Assembly: GCA_947375085.1 (NCBI GenBank)
Contig: CANCEQ010000068.1
Coordinates: forward strand, 1 to 13,527
Length of the DNA: 13,527 nt
Direction of reading: 5' to 3'
DNA from: Flavobacteriales bacterium
Lineage (GTDB): Bacteria; Bacteroidota; Bacteroidia; Flavobacteriales; Crocinitomicaceae
The position numbers were made by a program, and so were the translations under genes. Positions 1 through 7,927 of this stretch are shown here, one piece after another. Each line of letters starts with the position of its first letter. Position 1 is the first letter of the stretch. The notes beneath the pieces were generated by a model. It made no database searches and was not told the origin of the DNA. It worked only from the letters and a program-made list of their open reading frames with translations.

Positions 1-2391
1 AGAATTCCTGTAATGATTGATAGTTCGAAATGGGAAATTATTGAGGCAGGTTTAAAATGTATTCAAGGTAAAGGGGTTGTAAATTCAATCTCATTAAAAG
101 AGGGGGAAGAAAACTTTATTCATCAAGCAAAATTAATCAAACGCTATGGTGCAGCCGTTATCGTTATGGCATTTGATGAGAATGGTCAGGCAGACAATTA
201 TGACCGTAGAATAGAGATTTGTAAAAGAGCGTATGATATTTTAGTTGATGTTGTAAAATTTCCACAGGATGATATAATTTTCGATCCAAATATTTTTCCT
301 GTAGCAACTGGAATGGAAGAGCATAATAACAATGCTTTAGATTTTTTCAGGGCGACAAAATGGATTAGAGAAAATCTTCCTGGTGCACATATCAGCGGAG
401 GGGTTTCAAATGTTTCTTTTTCATTTAGAGGTAATGATAAAGTGCGTGAAGCGATGCATTCTGCATTTTTGTATCATGCGATTCAAAATGGAATGGATAT
501 GGGGATTGTAAACCCTACAATGTTAGAGGTTTATGATAATGTCGACAAAGAATTATTAGAATATGTAGAAGATGTTTTATTTAATAAAAGATCGGATGCA
601 ACAGAAAGATTATTAGAATATGCTGATACTGTTACTGGTGAAGGTAAAAAGAGAGAAGTTGATTTATCATGGAGAAATGTACCTGTAAATGAACGACTTT
701 CTTATGCGCTTGTAAAAGGATTAGTAGAGTTTATTGATGAAGATGTTGAAGAATGTCGTCACCAATTTGCTCGACCAATAGAGGTTATTGAAGGTCCATT
801 AATGGACGGAATGAATATCGTTGGAGATTTATTTGGCAGTGGAAAAATGTTCTTACCCCAAGTTGTTAAATCTGCTCGAGTAATGAAAAAAGCGGTTGCA
901 TATTTATTACCATTCATTGAAGCCGAAAAAAATGGGGTACAATCTTTTTCAGGTAAAGTTTTAATGGCTACTGTAAAAGGTGATGTGCATGACATCGGTA
1001 AAAATATTGTTGGTGTTGTTTTAGCATGTAATAACTATGAAGTAATTGATATGGGGGTGATGGTGCCTGCAGATCAAATTATTAAAAGAGCTATTGAAGA
1101 AAAAGTAGATATTATTGGTTTAAGTGGACTTATTACGCCATCATTAGATGAAATGGTTACCGTTGCAAAAGAAATGGAACGAGCGAACTTACAAATTCCA
1201 TTAATGATTGGAGGAGCAACAACTTCTAAAGTTCATACAGCAGTTAAAATTGACCAGAATTTCACGAAAGATCAAGCAATTCATGTTTTAGATGCTTCAA
1301 GAGCCGTAACAGTTGTAGAAAGTTTGTTAGGAAATAGAAAAACTGATTTTGTAGCAAATATCAAAGTGGAATACGAAAAATTGAGAGAGCATTATGAAAA
1401 ACATAAAAATGCAAAAACGCTTCTTTCAATTGATAAAGCAAGAGAAAATAACTTTCAAATAGAATGGAGTCAAGATGATATTAATGTTCCTAAACAGATT
1501 GGTATTCAGAAATTTGTCTCATATACTTTAGAAGAGTTAGTAAATTATATCGACTGGACACCATTCTTCCAAACATGGGAGCTACATGGTAAATTTCCTG
1601 CTATTTTAGAAGACGAAGTTGTAGGAAAAGAAGCAACAAAACTTTTTGCTGACGCTCAAAAAATGTTAGATAAGATTGTTTATGAAAAATGGCTTAAAGC
1701 AAACGCTGTAATAGGTTTATTTCCAGCAAATTCAAATGGAGATGACATAGAAATTTATACAGATGAATCTAGGTCTAAAATTCTTCACATTCAACATAGT
1801 TTACGTCAGCAAACACAAAAGGTAGCAGGTCAACCAAACATTGCATTATCAGATTTCATAGCACCTAAAGAGTCGGGAATTAAAGATTATGTAGGAGGTT
1901 TTGTTGTAACGACAGGAATTGGAATGGATGAGCATATTGATCGATTTGAGGCTGATCACGATGACTATAATTCAATTTTGTTGAAAGCACTAGCGGATCG
2001 ATTAGCTGAAGCATTTGCTGAAAGAATGCACGAAAGAGTGAGAAAAGAATTCTGGGGGTATGCATCATCTGAAAGTTTAGAAAATACGGACCTTATAAAA
2101 GAGTCGTATCAAGGTATTCGTCCAGCACCTGGTTATCCAGCTTGTCCTGATCATACGGAAAAAATAGGATTATTTAAATTGTTAGATGCAACATCTATTA
2201 CAGGAGTATCATTAACTGAAAGTTTAGCAATGTTACCAGCATCATCTGTTAGTGGATGGTATTTTGCTCATCCTCAGGCTAAATATTTTGGTTTAGGTAA
2301 AATTAGCATAGACCAGGTTGAAGATATTGCTAAGAGAAAAGGTAAAAGTTTTGATGAGATGGAACGTTGGTTATCAAGTGTTTTGTTTTAA
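1..2391 (+). CDS. metH: Methionine synthase, cobalamin-dependent, C-terminal part (5' end cut by window)
   Basis: Transfers a methyl group from 5-methyltetrahydrofolate through cobalamin to homocysteine to make methionine, in the cytoplasm. The frame is open from base 1 and reads R-I-P-V before the first Met at base 13. The segment [10 protein letters not shown] lies inside the MetH pterin-binding domain, so that Met is internal and the gene starts outside the window. Counting from it: rest of the folate-binding domain (about 1-200), the helical cap and Rossmann B12 domains with the cobalt-ligand motif DVHDIG at 324-329 (His326), then the reactivation domain with the SAM-binding stretch [15 protein letters not shown] at 703-717. 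From this point to the end it matches E. coli MetH almost without gaps. Many Bacteroidota encode the homocysteine-binding domain as a separate gene, and whether that is so here cannot be seen. No damage is visible. Confidence 0.97.
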   Translation, partial: RIPVMIDSSKWEIIEAGLKCIQGKGVVNSISLKEGEENFIHQAKLIKRYGAAVIVMAFDENGQADNYDRRIEICKRAYDILVDVVKFPQDDIIFDPNIFPVATGMEEHNNNALDFFRATKWIRENLPGAHISGGVSNVSFSFRGNDKVREAMHSAFLYHAIQNGMDMGIVNPTMLEVYDNVDKELLEYVEDVLFNKRSDATERLLEYADTVTGEGKKREVDLSWRNVPVNERLSYALVKGLVEFIDEDVEECRHQFARPIEVIEGPLMDGMNIVGDLFGSGKMFLPQVVKSARVMKKAVAYLLPFIEAEKNGVQSFSGKVLMATVKGDVHDIGKNIVGVVLACNNYEVIDMGVMVPADQIIKRAIEEKVDIIGLSGLITPSLDEMVTVAKEMERANLQIPLMIGGATTSKVHTAVKIDQNFTKDQAIHVLDASRAVTVVESLLGNRKTDFVANIKVEYEKLREHYEKHKNAKTLLSIDKARENNFQIEWSQDDINVPKQIGIQKFVSYTLEELVNYIDWTPFFQTWELHGKFPAILEDEVVGKEATKLFADAQKMLDKIVYEKWLKANAVIGLFPANSNGDDIEIYTDESRSKILHIQHSLRQQTQKVAGQPNIALSDFIAPKESGIKDYVGGFVVTTGIGMDEHIDRFEADHDDYNSILLKALADRLAEAFAERMHERVRKEFWGYASSESLENTDLIKESYQGIRPAPGYPACPDHTEKIGLFKLLDATSITGVSLTESLAMLPASSVSGWYFAHPQAKYFGLGKISIDQVEDIAKRKGKSFDEMERWLSSVLF

Positions 2392-2402
2392 ATAAAAATT
2401 TA

Positions 2403-2475
2403 AGATATTAAGATGAAAGATTTAAAGACTTTAATTAATATGTCTTGAGTCTTTCTTCTTGTAGTCTTAAAGTCT
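2403..2475. repeat. AAGA/TCTT-rich inverted repeats between metH and rnhA
   Basis: The gap after metH is built from AAGAT and AAAGACT words followed by their complements GTCTT and AAGTCT. Two perfect pairings are visible: agactttaa (2426-2434) with ttaaagtct (2467-2475), and aaagact (2424-2430) with agtcttt (2448-2454). They exclude each other, so the transcript could fold in two ways. The shorter hairpin is followed by cttctt, not a clean T run, so it may be a weak metH terminator or only a low-complexity spacer. Confidence 0.45.
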
Positions 2476-2489
2476 ATTAGTTATCTTTA
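2459..2489 (+). promoter_or_regulatory. Candidate Bacteroidota-type promoter for rnhA
   Basis: A TTG (2459-2461) is followed after 20 bases by TATCTTTA (2482-2489), one base off the TAnnTTTG consensus for the -7 element. The rnhA start codon at 2494 begins only four bases after this element, so transcription would start at or next to the ATG and give a nearly leaderless message. The -33 part overlaps the inverted repeat above. The assignment is by motif only. Confidence 0.35.
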
Positions 2490-2493
2490 TACA

Positions 2494-2967
2494 ATGAAAA
2501 TTGAAATTTATACCGATGGTGCTGCTAAAGGGAATCCAGGTCGTGGCGGATATGGTGTTTTATTACGATTTAATGGCGTTGTAAAAGAGTTATCTGAAGG
2601 TTTTAGAATGACAACTAATAATCGAATGGAACTTTTAGCAGTAATAGTAGGATTAGAATCTCTTAAAACAAATCAATATCCAGTACATATCTATTCTGAT
2701 TCGAAATATGTAATTGACAGTATTTCTAAAAAATGGGTCTTTAATTGGGTTAAAACCGGTTTTAAAGGAAAAAAAAATAAGGATCTTTGGTTAAGATATT
2801 TAGAAATTCATCCCAAGTTTAATCTTGTTTTTCATTGGGTTAAGGGACATGCTGGTCATATTGAAAATGAAAAATGCGATGTTTTAGCTGTTGCAGCAGC
2901 AGAAGGGAAAAATCTTAAAATAGATGATGTTTTTGAAAAGGAAAGAGAAAAAAATGAATTAATTTAA
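2494..2967 (+). CDS. rnhA: Ribonuclease HI
   Basis: Cuts the RNA strand of RNA-DNA hybrids, removing R-loops and primer RNA in the cytoplasm with two metal ions. At 157 residues it has normal RNase HI length. The N-terminus KIEIYTDGAAKGNPG is diagnostic. The four acidic catalytic residues are Asp8, Glu46 (in NNRMEL), Asp69 (in IYSDS) and Asp129 (in NEKCD), and His119 in WVKGHAGH matches the flexible catalytic His124 of E. coli. The Lys/Trp-rich basic handle (about 79-100) is present, as in E. coli and unlike handle-less archaeal types. It stands alone: metH lies 102 bases upstream, and its stop overlaps by four bases the stop of the convergent gene. No Shine-Dalgarno site precedes the ATG. 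Confidence 0.97.
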   Translation: MKIEIYTDGAAKGNPGRGGYGVLLRFNGVVKELSEGFRMTTNNRMELLAVIVGLESLKTNQYPVHIYSDSKYVIDSISKKWVFNWVKTGFKGKKNKDLWLRYLEIHPKFNLVFHWVKGHAGHIENEKCDVLAVAAAEGKNLKIDDVFEKEREKNELI

Positions 2968-3662
2968 ATTAGCTCCTCATTTCCTTTTTGAGAATAAATC
3001 ATACAAGCTTTCATGAATGTATAGATAAGTGGATGAGCGATTTCCCTTGTAGATGAAATTTGAGGGCAACAACCACAAGCTAAGAAGAAATGATGGTCTT
3101 TCAAACTAATTACTTCAGGTTCTTCAAATTCATTGTATGCTTCAATATCAATTAATTTATTTTCAAGTTGACTAATTAATTGAGGGTAAATGCTATATCT
3201 AGACGAAGTTAATTCAATGTTATTATGGTTTTCGTAAATTTGAAGAAACTCTTTTGAATGTGGGATTATTGAAAGTCTTTCAAACTGTTGTCCATCAACT
3301 AAGTTTTCCGAAATTAATTTTTCACCGTTGGGATTTAATTTATTTCGATTGACTAAAACTTCAACTAATGTTTTAAAGCTTTCTCCAGTTAATAAAACGG
3401 GGGTTTTTAATTGTAGAAGTGTATCAACAATACCATTTAAGAAAAAAGAGTTTTTAAAAGGTCCTGGAGCAACCCAAACGCCATCGTATTGTTCAAAGAG
3501 TTGGATTTTTATTTGAGCTGCCTCATTGATTTTTATCCAATAATAGCTAATTTCAATATCTAAAAAACGAGCAGAGTGATCTAATGCTAAATTTGTTGCT
3601 TGATGAGAGTTATAAGTAAAGTTGTAATCTCCTATTATAGCTATTTTAAGACTTATGCTCAT
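2964..3662 (-). CDS. CTP synthase C-terminal-like protein (class I glutamine amidotransferase fold, catalytic triad lost)
   Basis: A 232-residue stand-alone protein resembling the glutaminase half of CTP synthase. Visible family marks are the opening KIAIIGDYNFTYNSHQAT, the YDGVWVAPGP strand-turn (59-68) and the C-terminal block from His190 to Ala219, which lines up with the CTP synthase segment HPWFVACQFHPEF...HPLF. All three catalytic positions differ: the nucleophilic Cys of GICLGMQ falls on Gly93 in LTGESFK, and the His and Glu of HPE fall on Cys199 and Gln201. The site reads ACGCCPQ instead, with Cys196, Cys198 and Cys199. It therefore cannot be an ordinary glutaminase. As I recall, a related family is named 'CTP synthase C-terminal region-related (seleno)protein', which would fit a thiol or selenol at this place, but I could not check this. 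It lies 26 bases downstream of the lipoprotein gene on the same strand and may share its message. The biological role is unknown. Confidence 0.8.
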   Translation of the reverse strand: MSISLKIAIIGDYNFTYNSHQATNLALDHSARFLDIEISYYWIKINEAAQIKIQLFEQYDGVWVAPGPFKNSFFLNGIVDTLLQLKTPVLLTGESFKTLVEVLVNRNKLNPNGEKLISENLVDGQQFERLSIIPHSKEFLQIYENHNNIELTSSRYSIYPQLISQLENKLIDIEAYNEFEEPEVISLKDHHFFLACGCCPQISSTREIAHPLIYTFMKACMIYSQKGNEELI

Positions 3663-3688
3663 GTTAGTAGTTAATTATAAATTTGGCT

Positions 3689-4327
3689 TTATTTTTTGAA
3701 CCAACCTTTTAATTGCCCATTTTGAATTTTAACAGAATCTAATCCTACAGGAGGATTGGGTCCACTTAGATAATAAACATAACAATTAAATGAGCATATA
3801 AATTTTGAGTAATCGCCAGTAGCATCAGATTCTTGACTTATGTTAGTGAACTTAACATTTTGAAATTGTGTGCTACTATCTCTTGATGTATATATTGTTC
3901 CATTAGCATCAGTATATCTAACATTAAATCCCAAATTACAATCATCTTTGTATGTAGGTAAAACATTCGAAGGTTTAGTAAAAAACTCTTTAAAAGATTC
4001 TAGACTAGGTTCACTAGAAGAACTTGCATCCCAAAATGCTTTTCCAATACCAATTCTAAAAGCTTTTTTTTCTGATGTTGATAGCATTTCTGCATAAAAT
4101 GTTGCAGAAGATAAATTTGGAGAAGTTAATAGATTTTTATCCTGTGTTGGAACACAAGTATATCCAGAAATACCTTCATTTAATTCAACAGGAACCCCGT
4201 TTACAATTCCTGAAAATTTAGATGTTAATGTAACCGAAGGTGTAGGTGCAGGAATCACTTCGTGTTTAATGCAGGAAAATACTGTAAGTGAGGTGATTAC
4301 AATAAAAATAATAAACTTAAATTTCAT
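3689..4327 (-). CDS. Predicted lipoprotein of unknown function
   Basis: A 212-residue protein with a lipoprotein signal: basic start MKFK, hydrophobic stretch 5-17 and lipobox TVFSC with Cys19 as the acylated residue. A Pro/Thr-rich linker follows (IPAPTPSV), then a mostly beta-type domain opening with SGIVNGVPVEL. Four further cysteines (58, 130, 178, 182) could form disulfides outside the cytoplasm. Lys-His after the Cys, with no acidic run, gives no clear sign of surface export. I do not recognise the family. The gene sits between two minus-strand genes, 119 bases after the 107-residue gene and 26 bases before the amidotransferase-like gene. A perfect palindrome lies 15 bases upstream of its start codon. 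Confidence 0.8.
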   Translation of the reverse strand: MKFKFIIFIVITSLTVFSCIKHEVIPAPTPSVTLTSKFSGIVNGVPVELNEGISGYTCVPTQDKNLLTSPNLSSATFYAEMLSTSEKKAFRIGIGKAFWDASSSSEPSLESFKEFFTKPSNVLPTYKDDCNLGFNVRYTDANGTIYTSRDSSTQFQNVKFTNISQESDATGDYSKFICSFNCYVYYLSGPNPPVGLDSVKIQNGQLKGWFKK

Positions 4328-4342
4328 AGTCTTAAATTAAAT

Positions 4343-4359
4343 CAGTATAGAATATACTG
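4343..4359. promoter_or_regulatory. Perfect 7-3-7 palindrome upstream of the lipoprotein gene
   Basis: The sequence CAGTATA-GAA-TATACTG is a perfect inverted repeat, 15 bases upstream of the minus-strand start at 4327. On the minus strand it overlaps TATATTCT, a partial match to the -7 consensus, with a TTG 23 bases further upstream (plus-strand 4380-4382). A repressor or activator half-site pair, or a small hairpin at the start of the leader, would both fit. It is too short and T-poor to be a terminator. Confidence 0.45.
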
Positions 4360-4446
4360 TAAAGTAGAAGACTAATTTACAATTAAATTTTTAATAAATA
4401 TGTTTTTTTTATAAAATCATACAGTCACTAATCGTTTGAGAAAAAT

Positions 4447-4770
4447 TTAAGCTCGAATTTGTTTAATTGAATTATTAAAACTTAATTTTTCAATCAAGAT
4501 AGATTCTTTTATCTTTTTTTCTATTTCTAAAGTATATAGTAAATTACCATTATACATTTTTTCGCTATCGAATAATGAAGAAAATTGGATTTCTTCAGTC
4601 ACTACTTTTTGCATCTGATTAAGTAATAAGTTTAAATCAGAAAAGTCAATGATAATATCAGATTCGTAGGATAAATTTCCAGTTAAAACTTCAGCTTTAA
4701 CAGTTACATCTGAATCTCCTGTTTCAAAATATATTTTCTTTATATTTAATTTATCAAAATGTGCTTTCAT
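4447..4770 (-). CDS. Hypothetical protein, 107 residues
   Basis: A small soluble protein with no signal peptide and no membrane segment, and alternating strands and helices by eye: MKAHFDKLNIKKIYFETGD (strand), NLSYESDIIIDFSDL (strand), a helix LNLLLNQMQKVVTEE, then charged C-terminal strands. I do not recognise a family or motif. The reading frame is supported by AAAGGAAAG just before the ATG, an unusually good Shine-Dalgarno-like site for this window, and by the lack of any alternative gene in the region. It is divergent from the aminopeptidase gene with 144 bases between them. No terminator is seen after it, so it may be read together with the lipoprotein gene 119 bases downstream. Confidence 0.65.
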   Translation of the reverse strand: MKAHFDKLNIKKIYFETGDSDVTVKAEVLTGNLSYESDIIIDFSDLNLLLNQMQKVVTEEIQFSSLFDSEKMYNGNLLYTLEIEKKIKESILIEKLSFNNSIKQIRA

Positions 4771-4814
4771 CTTTCCTTTGTTTTAATTATTAGTACAAAG
4801 TTCGTTTTCAGTAT

Positions 4815-4829
4815 CGTAAAGTATTTACG
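4815..4829. promoter_or_regulatory. Perfect 6-3-6 palindrome in the divergent intergenic region
   Basis: CGTAAA-GTA-TTTACG lies in the 144-base space between the divergent 107-residue gene and the aminopeptidase gene, 45 bases before the first start and 86 before the second. It has the size and symmetry of a dimeric regulator site. No convincing -33/-7 pair was found for either gene here, so its target is open. A looser pair, ctttgt (4776-4781) and acaaag (4795-4800), lies nearby. Confidence 0.35.
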
Positions 4830-4914
4830 TTCTTGTTCAATTTTTTAATTTTATTACAAAACCAGATAACTTTTTCTTAATTTCATAGTTTTTAAACTTT
4901 TTAAAACAGTTAAG

Positions 4915-6207
4915 ATGAAATACGAAAAAATTGATAATCAATTATATATAGAGAATAGAAAAAGATTTTGCTCTAACATGAGTTCAAATTCTATTGCTGT
5001 TTTTAATTCGAATGATATATTTCCTATTAGTGCTGATAGCACAATGCCTTTTCAGCAGCATCGAGATATATTGTATCTATCAGGTGTTGACCAAGAAGAA
5101 AGTATTTTAATATTATTTCCTGGTTCATCTAATGAAAAGCATCGTGAAGTTTTATTTTTAAAAGAAACCAATGATCATATAGCTATTTGGGAAGGAGAAA
5201 AATTAGATAAAGAAGCTGCTTTTTCTGTTTCTGGAATTAAAACGGTTTATTGGTTGGATCAATTTCAGAGTATTTTTAAGCAAATGATGGTAGAGGCTGA
5301 TTCAATTTATTTAAATACAAATGAACATTTAAGAGCTTCTACTGAAGTGGAAACAAGAGAAGATCGTTTTATTAAATTTGTTAAAAGTCAATTTCCGGCT
5401 CATCAAGTAAAAAAGAGCGCCCCTATAATGCATCGTCTAAGAGCTATTAAAAGTCAAATTGAAATTGATTTAATGCAGAGAGCTTGTAATATTACGGAAG
5501 CTGGTTTTAGAAGGTTACTGTCTTTTACAAAACCAGGTGTTTGGGAATATGAACTTGAAGCTGAATTAGCACATGAATTTATTAGAAAAAGATCTAAGGG
5601 ATTTGCATATACGCCGATTATAGCTTCTGGTAAAAATGCATGTGTTTTACATTATATAGAAAACAACAAGCAATGTAATAGTGGTGATTTAATCTTATTA
5701 GATGTTGCAGCTGAATATGCCAACTATGCTTCTGATTTGACACGATGTATTCCTGTGAATGGAAAATTTAGTGATCGTCAGAAACAAGTTTATAATGCTG
5801 TTTTACATGTGAAAAAAGAAGCCGAAAAGTTATTAGTTCCAGGAACAATATTAGCTGATTATCACAAAGAAGTTGGATTAATTATGGAATCTCAATTGAT
5901 TATTTTAGGATTAATTGATAAGACAGATGTTAAAAATCAAAATCCGGATTGGCCAGCTTATAAAAAATATTTTATGCATGGTACTTCACATTATTTAGGT
6001 TTAGATACGCATGATGTTGGACCTTGGAATGAACCTATGCAAGCAGGAATGGTATTTACTTGTGAACCTGGAATATATATTCCAGAAGAGAGTTTAGGAA
6101 TTAGATTAGAAGATGATTTGGTGATTCAGAAAATTGGCGGACCATTTAATTTGATGAAAAATATACCATTGGAATTAGAAGAGATAGAGTCTTTGATGAA
6201 TTCATAA
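4915..6207 (+). CDS. pepP: Xaa-Pro aminopeptidase (M24B family)
   Basis: Metallopeptidase that removes the N-terminal residue from peptides with proline in second place, in the cytoplasm. Its 430 residues match PepP length. The N-terminal AMP_N creatinase-like domain covers about 1-140 (FPISADSTMPFQQHRDILYLSGV), and the pita-bread catalytic domain covers about 175-425. All five metal ligands are visible: Asp263 (LLDVAAE), Asp274 (YASDLTR), His359 (GTSHYLG), Glu384 (CEPGIY) and Glu399 (IRLEDD). The sequence THDVG (about 365-369) supplies the usual conserved His. No signal peptide is present. The start was chosen at the first ATG, which keeps the family N-terminus. The alpha/beta hydrolase follows after 11 bases, suggesting one message. 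Xaa-Pro dipeptidase is the main alternative, but the AMP_N type and length favour the aminopeptidase. Confidence 0.92.
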   Translation: MKYEKIDNQLYIENRKRFCSNMSSNSIAVFNSNDIFPISADSTMPFQQHRDILYLSGVDQEESILILFPGSSNEKHREVLFLKETNDHIAIWEGEKLDKEAAFSVSGIKTVYWLDQFQSIFKQMMVEADSIYLNTNEHLRASTEVETREDRFIKFVKSQFPAHQVKKSAPIMHRLRAIKSQIEIDLMQRACNITEAGFRRLLSFTKPGVWEYELEAELAHEFIRKRSKGFAYTPIIASGKNACVLHYIENNKQCNSGDLILLDVAAEYANYASDLTRCIPVNGKFSDRQKQVYNAVLHVKKEAEKLLVPGTILADYHKEVGLIMESQLIILGLIDKTDVKNQNPDWPAYKKYFMHGTSHYLGLDTHDVGPWNEPMQAGMVFTCEPGIYIPEESLGIRLEDDLVIQKIGGPFNLMKNIPLELEEIESLMNS

Positions 6208-6218
6208 TTTAATAAAAG

Positions 6219-7010
6219 ATGGTTTTTTCAAATGAATTGAATTATAAAATTAAAGGCAATGGTTATCCTGTTGTTTTTTTACATGGTTTTTTGGAATCAT
6301 TAACAATGTGGGATTACATTCAGATTGAAAAATTTCCTTTTAAATCTGTATTAATTGATTTACCGGGTCATGGGGAGTCAGTAAATGAAGATGATAGAGA
6401 ACCATCTATTTATTTTATGGCTGAGAAGGTATTGAAGCTATTGTCAAATTTAAAAATTCATACATTTTCAATTGTTGGACATTCAATGGGGGGGTATGTT
6501 GCTCTTGAGGTTAAAAATAAAAGTGTGAATCATCCTCAAAATGGAAGCAATTGTCAAAAAGTTATTTTATTAAATTCAAATTTTTGGGTTGACAGTGATG
6601 TGAAAAAAAATGATAGATTGAGGATAGCTGAAATAGTTTTTAAGAACAAAGAACTTTTTTTACATACAGCTATTCCCAATCTGTTTAATTTGCCTTCAAT
6701 TTATCAAGAAGAGATTGATGTATTGTTAAAAGAAGCATTGTTAATGAATGAACATGCTATTGCTTATGCCTCCTTAGCGATGAGAAACCGAGAAAATTTA
6801 AGTAGTTTGGTGGCCAATTTTGAATCAGATTTTTTGATTATTCAAGGCGATGAGGATTCTATTGTACCAAAAGATATCATGGAAAAAATGATTTCAAATT
6901 TAACGATAGAATATCTGCTTGTTAAAAACACTGGACATATGGCTCATATTCAATCGTCAAATAGTGTAAAAACAGCTATTTCTAATTTTATTTTAAACGG
7001 TAAAATTTAA
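6219..7010 (+). CDS. Alpha/beta-fold hydrolase
   Basis: A 263-residue cytoplasmic serine hydrolase of the MhpC/BioH-like group, with no signal peptide. The oxyanion-hole motif HGF is at 22-24, the nucleophile elbow GHSMGG at 87-92 (Ser89), the acid is probably Asp213 in QGDEDSIVP, and the base is His240 in NTGHMAH. The cap region lies between about 120 and 185. Such proteins cut esters, thioesters or C-C bonds, and the sequence does not show which substrate is used. It starts 11 bases after the aminopeptidase stop and so probably shares its transcript. No hairpin terminator is visible in the 137 bases after it. Confidence 0.88.
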   Translation: MVFSNELNYKIKGNGYPVVFLHGFLESLTMWDYIQIEKFPFKSVLIDLPGHGESVNEDDREPSIYFMAEKVLKLLSNLKIHTFSIVGHSMGGYVALEVKNKSVNHPQNGSNCQKVILLNSNFWVDSDVKKNDRLRIAEIVFKNKELFLHTAIPNLFNLPSIYQEEIDVLLKEALLMNEHAIAYASLAMRNRENLSSLVANFESDFLIIQGDEDSIVPKDIMEKMISNLTIEYLLVKNTGHMAHIQSSNSVKTAISNFILNGKI

Positions 7011-7021
7011 CTAGCGAACTG

Positions 7022-7053
7022 TTGATATTTAAATGTAAAATAGTGTTATTTTG
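7022..7053 (+). promoter_or_regulatory. Weak promoter candidate for the two-component operon
   Basis: In the 137-base gap before the regulator gene, TTG (7022-7024) is followed after 21 bases by TTATTTTG (7046-7053), one base off TAnnTTTG. This would give a leader of about 90 bases. The gap is so rich in T and A that near matches occur by chance. An AT-only inverted repeat (gtttttt/aaaaaac, about 7081-7096) lies within the would-be leader. Confidence 0.25.
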
Positions 7054-7147
7054 ATTTTATTTGTTTATTTATCGAGTTTGGTTTTTTAAAAAAAACATAA
7101 ATTACATTAATTAAACTATAAATTCCAACATTTTAAAAAGAGATACC

Positions 7148-7927
7148 ATGAAATTAAGAGCAATTGTTGTAGATGATGAGGAGTTTGCAAGAAAAAATCT
7201 AATTTTATTATTAGAGGAATTTTGTCCCGAAATTGAAGTAATAGGAGAAGCTTCTAGAAAAGAGCAGGCTAAAGCTATTATTGAATCTTCAAAGCCTGAT
7301 GTAGTTTTTCTTGACATACGAATGCCTTCTGGTTCAGAAGGATTTGAATTGTTAGATGAGATTGAAGAAAAAGATTTTTTGGTCGTTTTTGTTACAGCAT
7401 TTAAAGATTTTGCAATTAAAGCTTTTAATGCTAATGCAGCTTATTACCTTCTTAAGCCAATAGATATTGACGAATTATTGATTTCAGTAGCAAAACTTGT
7501 TGAGGCTAAAAAGATATATAATGAAAATCCACAAAGTTTTCCTACCTATTTTAATTCCTTAAGAAATTTATCCGATAGTTTGACTAGAAATAAGCCGAAT
7601 AATCGAATTGCTATTAGTCATACTAAAGGTTTAAAGATAATCGAAGATGACACAATTGTTCACTTAGAGGCTAGTGGAAATTGTACTACAATTTATTTTG
7701 AAGATGGTACTAGATATTTAGATACTAGAACCTTGAAAGTGTATGAAAATATACTTGATCCATCAAAATTTTGTAGAATTCATAAATCTCATATAATCAA
7801 TTTAGATAGATTGACAGGTTATTTACATGAAGATGGGCATTTTGCATTAATGAAAAATGGACTTCAGATACCAGTAGCAAGAAATCGAGTTTCAGACTTT
7901 GTTAAAATGTTAAAAGACGCCTATTAA
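7148..7927 (+). CDS. LytTR-family response regulator
   Basis: A 259-residue DNA-binding response regulator. The receiver domain (1-125) has the acidic pocket Asp9-Asp10, phosphoacceptor Asp56 in VVFLDIRMP, Thr83 in FVTAF and Lys103 in LLKPI, so all switch residues are present. After a linker, a LytTR domain (about 155-256) carries the typical segments IVHLEASGNCTTIYF, FCRIHKSHIINL and IPVARNRV. LytTR domains bind DNA through beta strands, usually at direct repeats near target promoters. The stop overlaps by one base the start of the kinase gene (TAATG), so the two are translationally coupled and almost certainly partners. No target gene is certain. The downstream lipoprotein gene with its own promoter is a candidate by position only. 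Confidence 0.95.
   Translation: MKLRAIVVDDEEFARKNLILLLEEFCPEIEVIGEASRKEQAKAIIESSKPDVVFLDIRMPSGSEGFELLDEIEEKDFLVVFVTAFKDFAIKAFNANAAYYLLKPIDIDELLISVAKLVEAKKIYNENPQSFPTYFNSLRNLSDSLTRNKPNNRIAISHTKGLKIIEDDTIVHLEASGNCTTIYFEDGTRYLDTRTLKVYENILDPSKFCRIHKSHIINLDRLTGYLHEDGHFALMKNGLQIPVARNRVSDFVKMLKDAY

Noticed and set aside
13..15. True start codon of metH at the first ATG
   Set aside because: The frame continues upstream to base 1 with the conserved residues I-P-V before this Met, which is internal to the pterin-binding domain.
759..995. Minus-strand open frame of 78 codons
   Set aside because: Lies wholly inside the conserved metH B12 region, with no family signature of its own. It is a shadow of the plus-strand gene.
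4380..4446. Terminator of the 107-residue gene on the minus strand
   Set aside because: No stem with a following T run on the minus strand was found. The T-rich part reads as A on the relevant strand.
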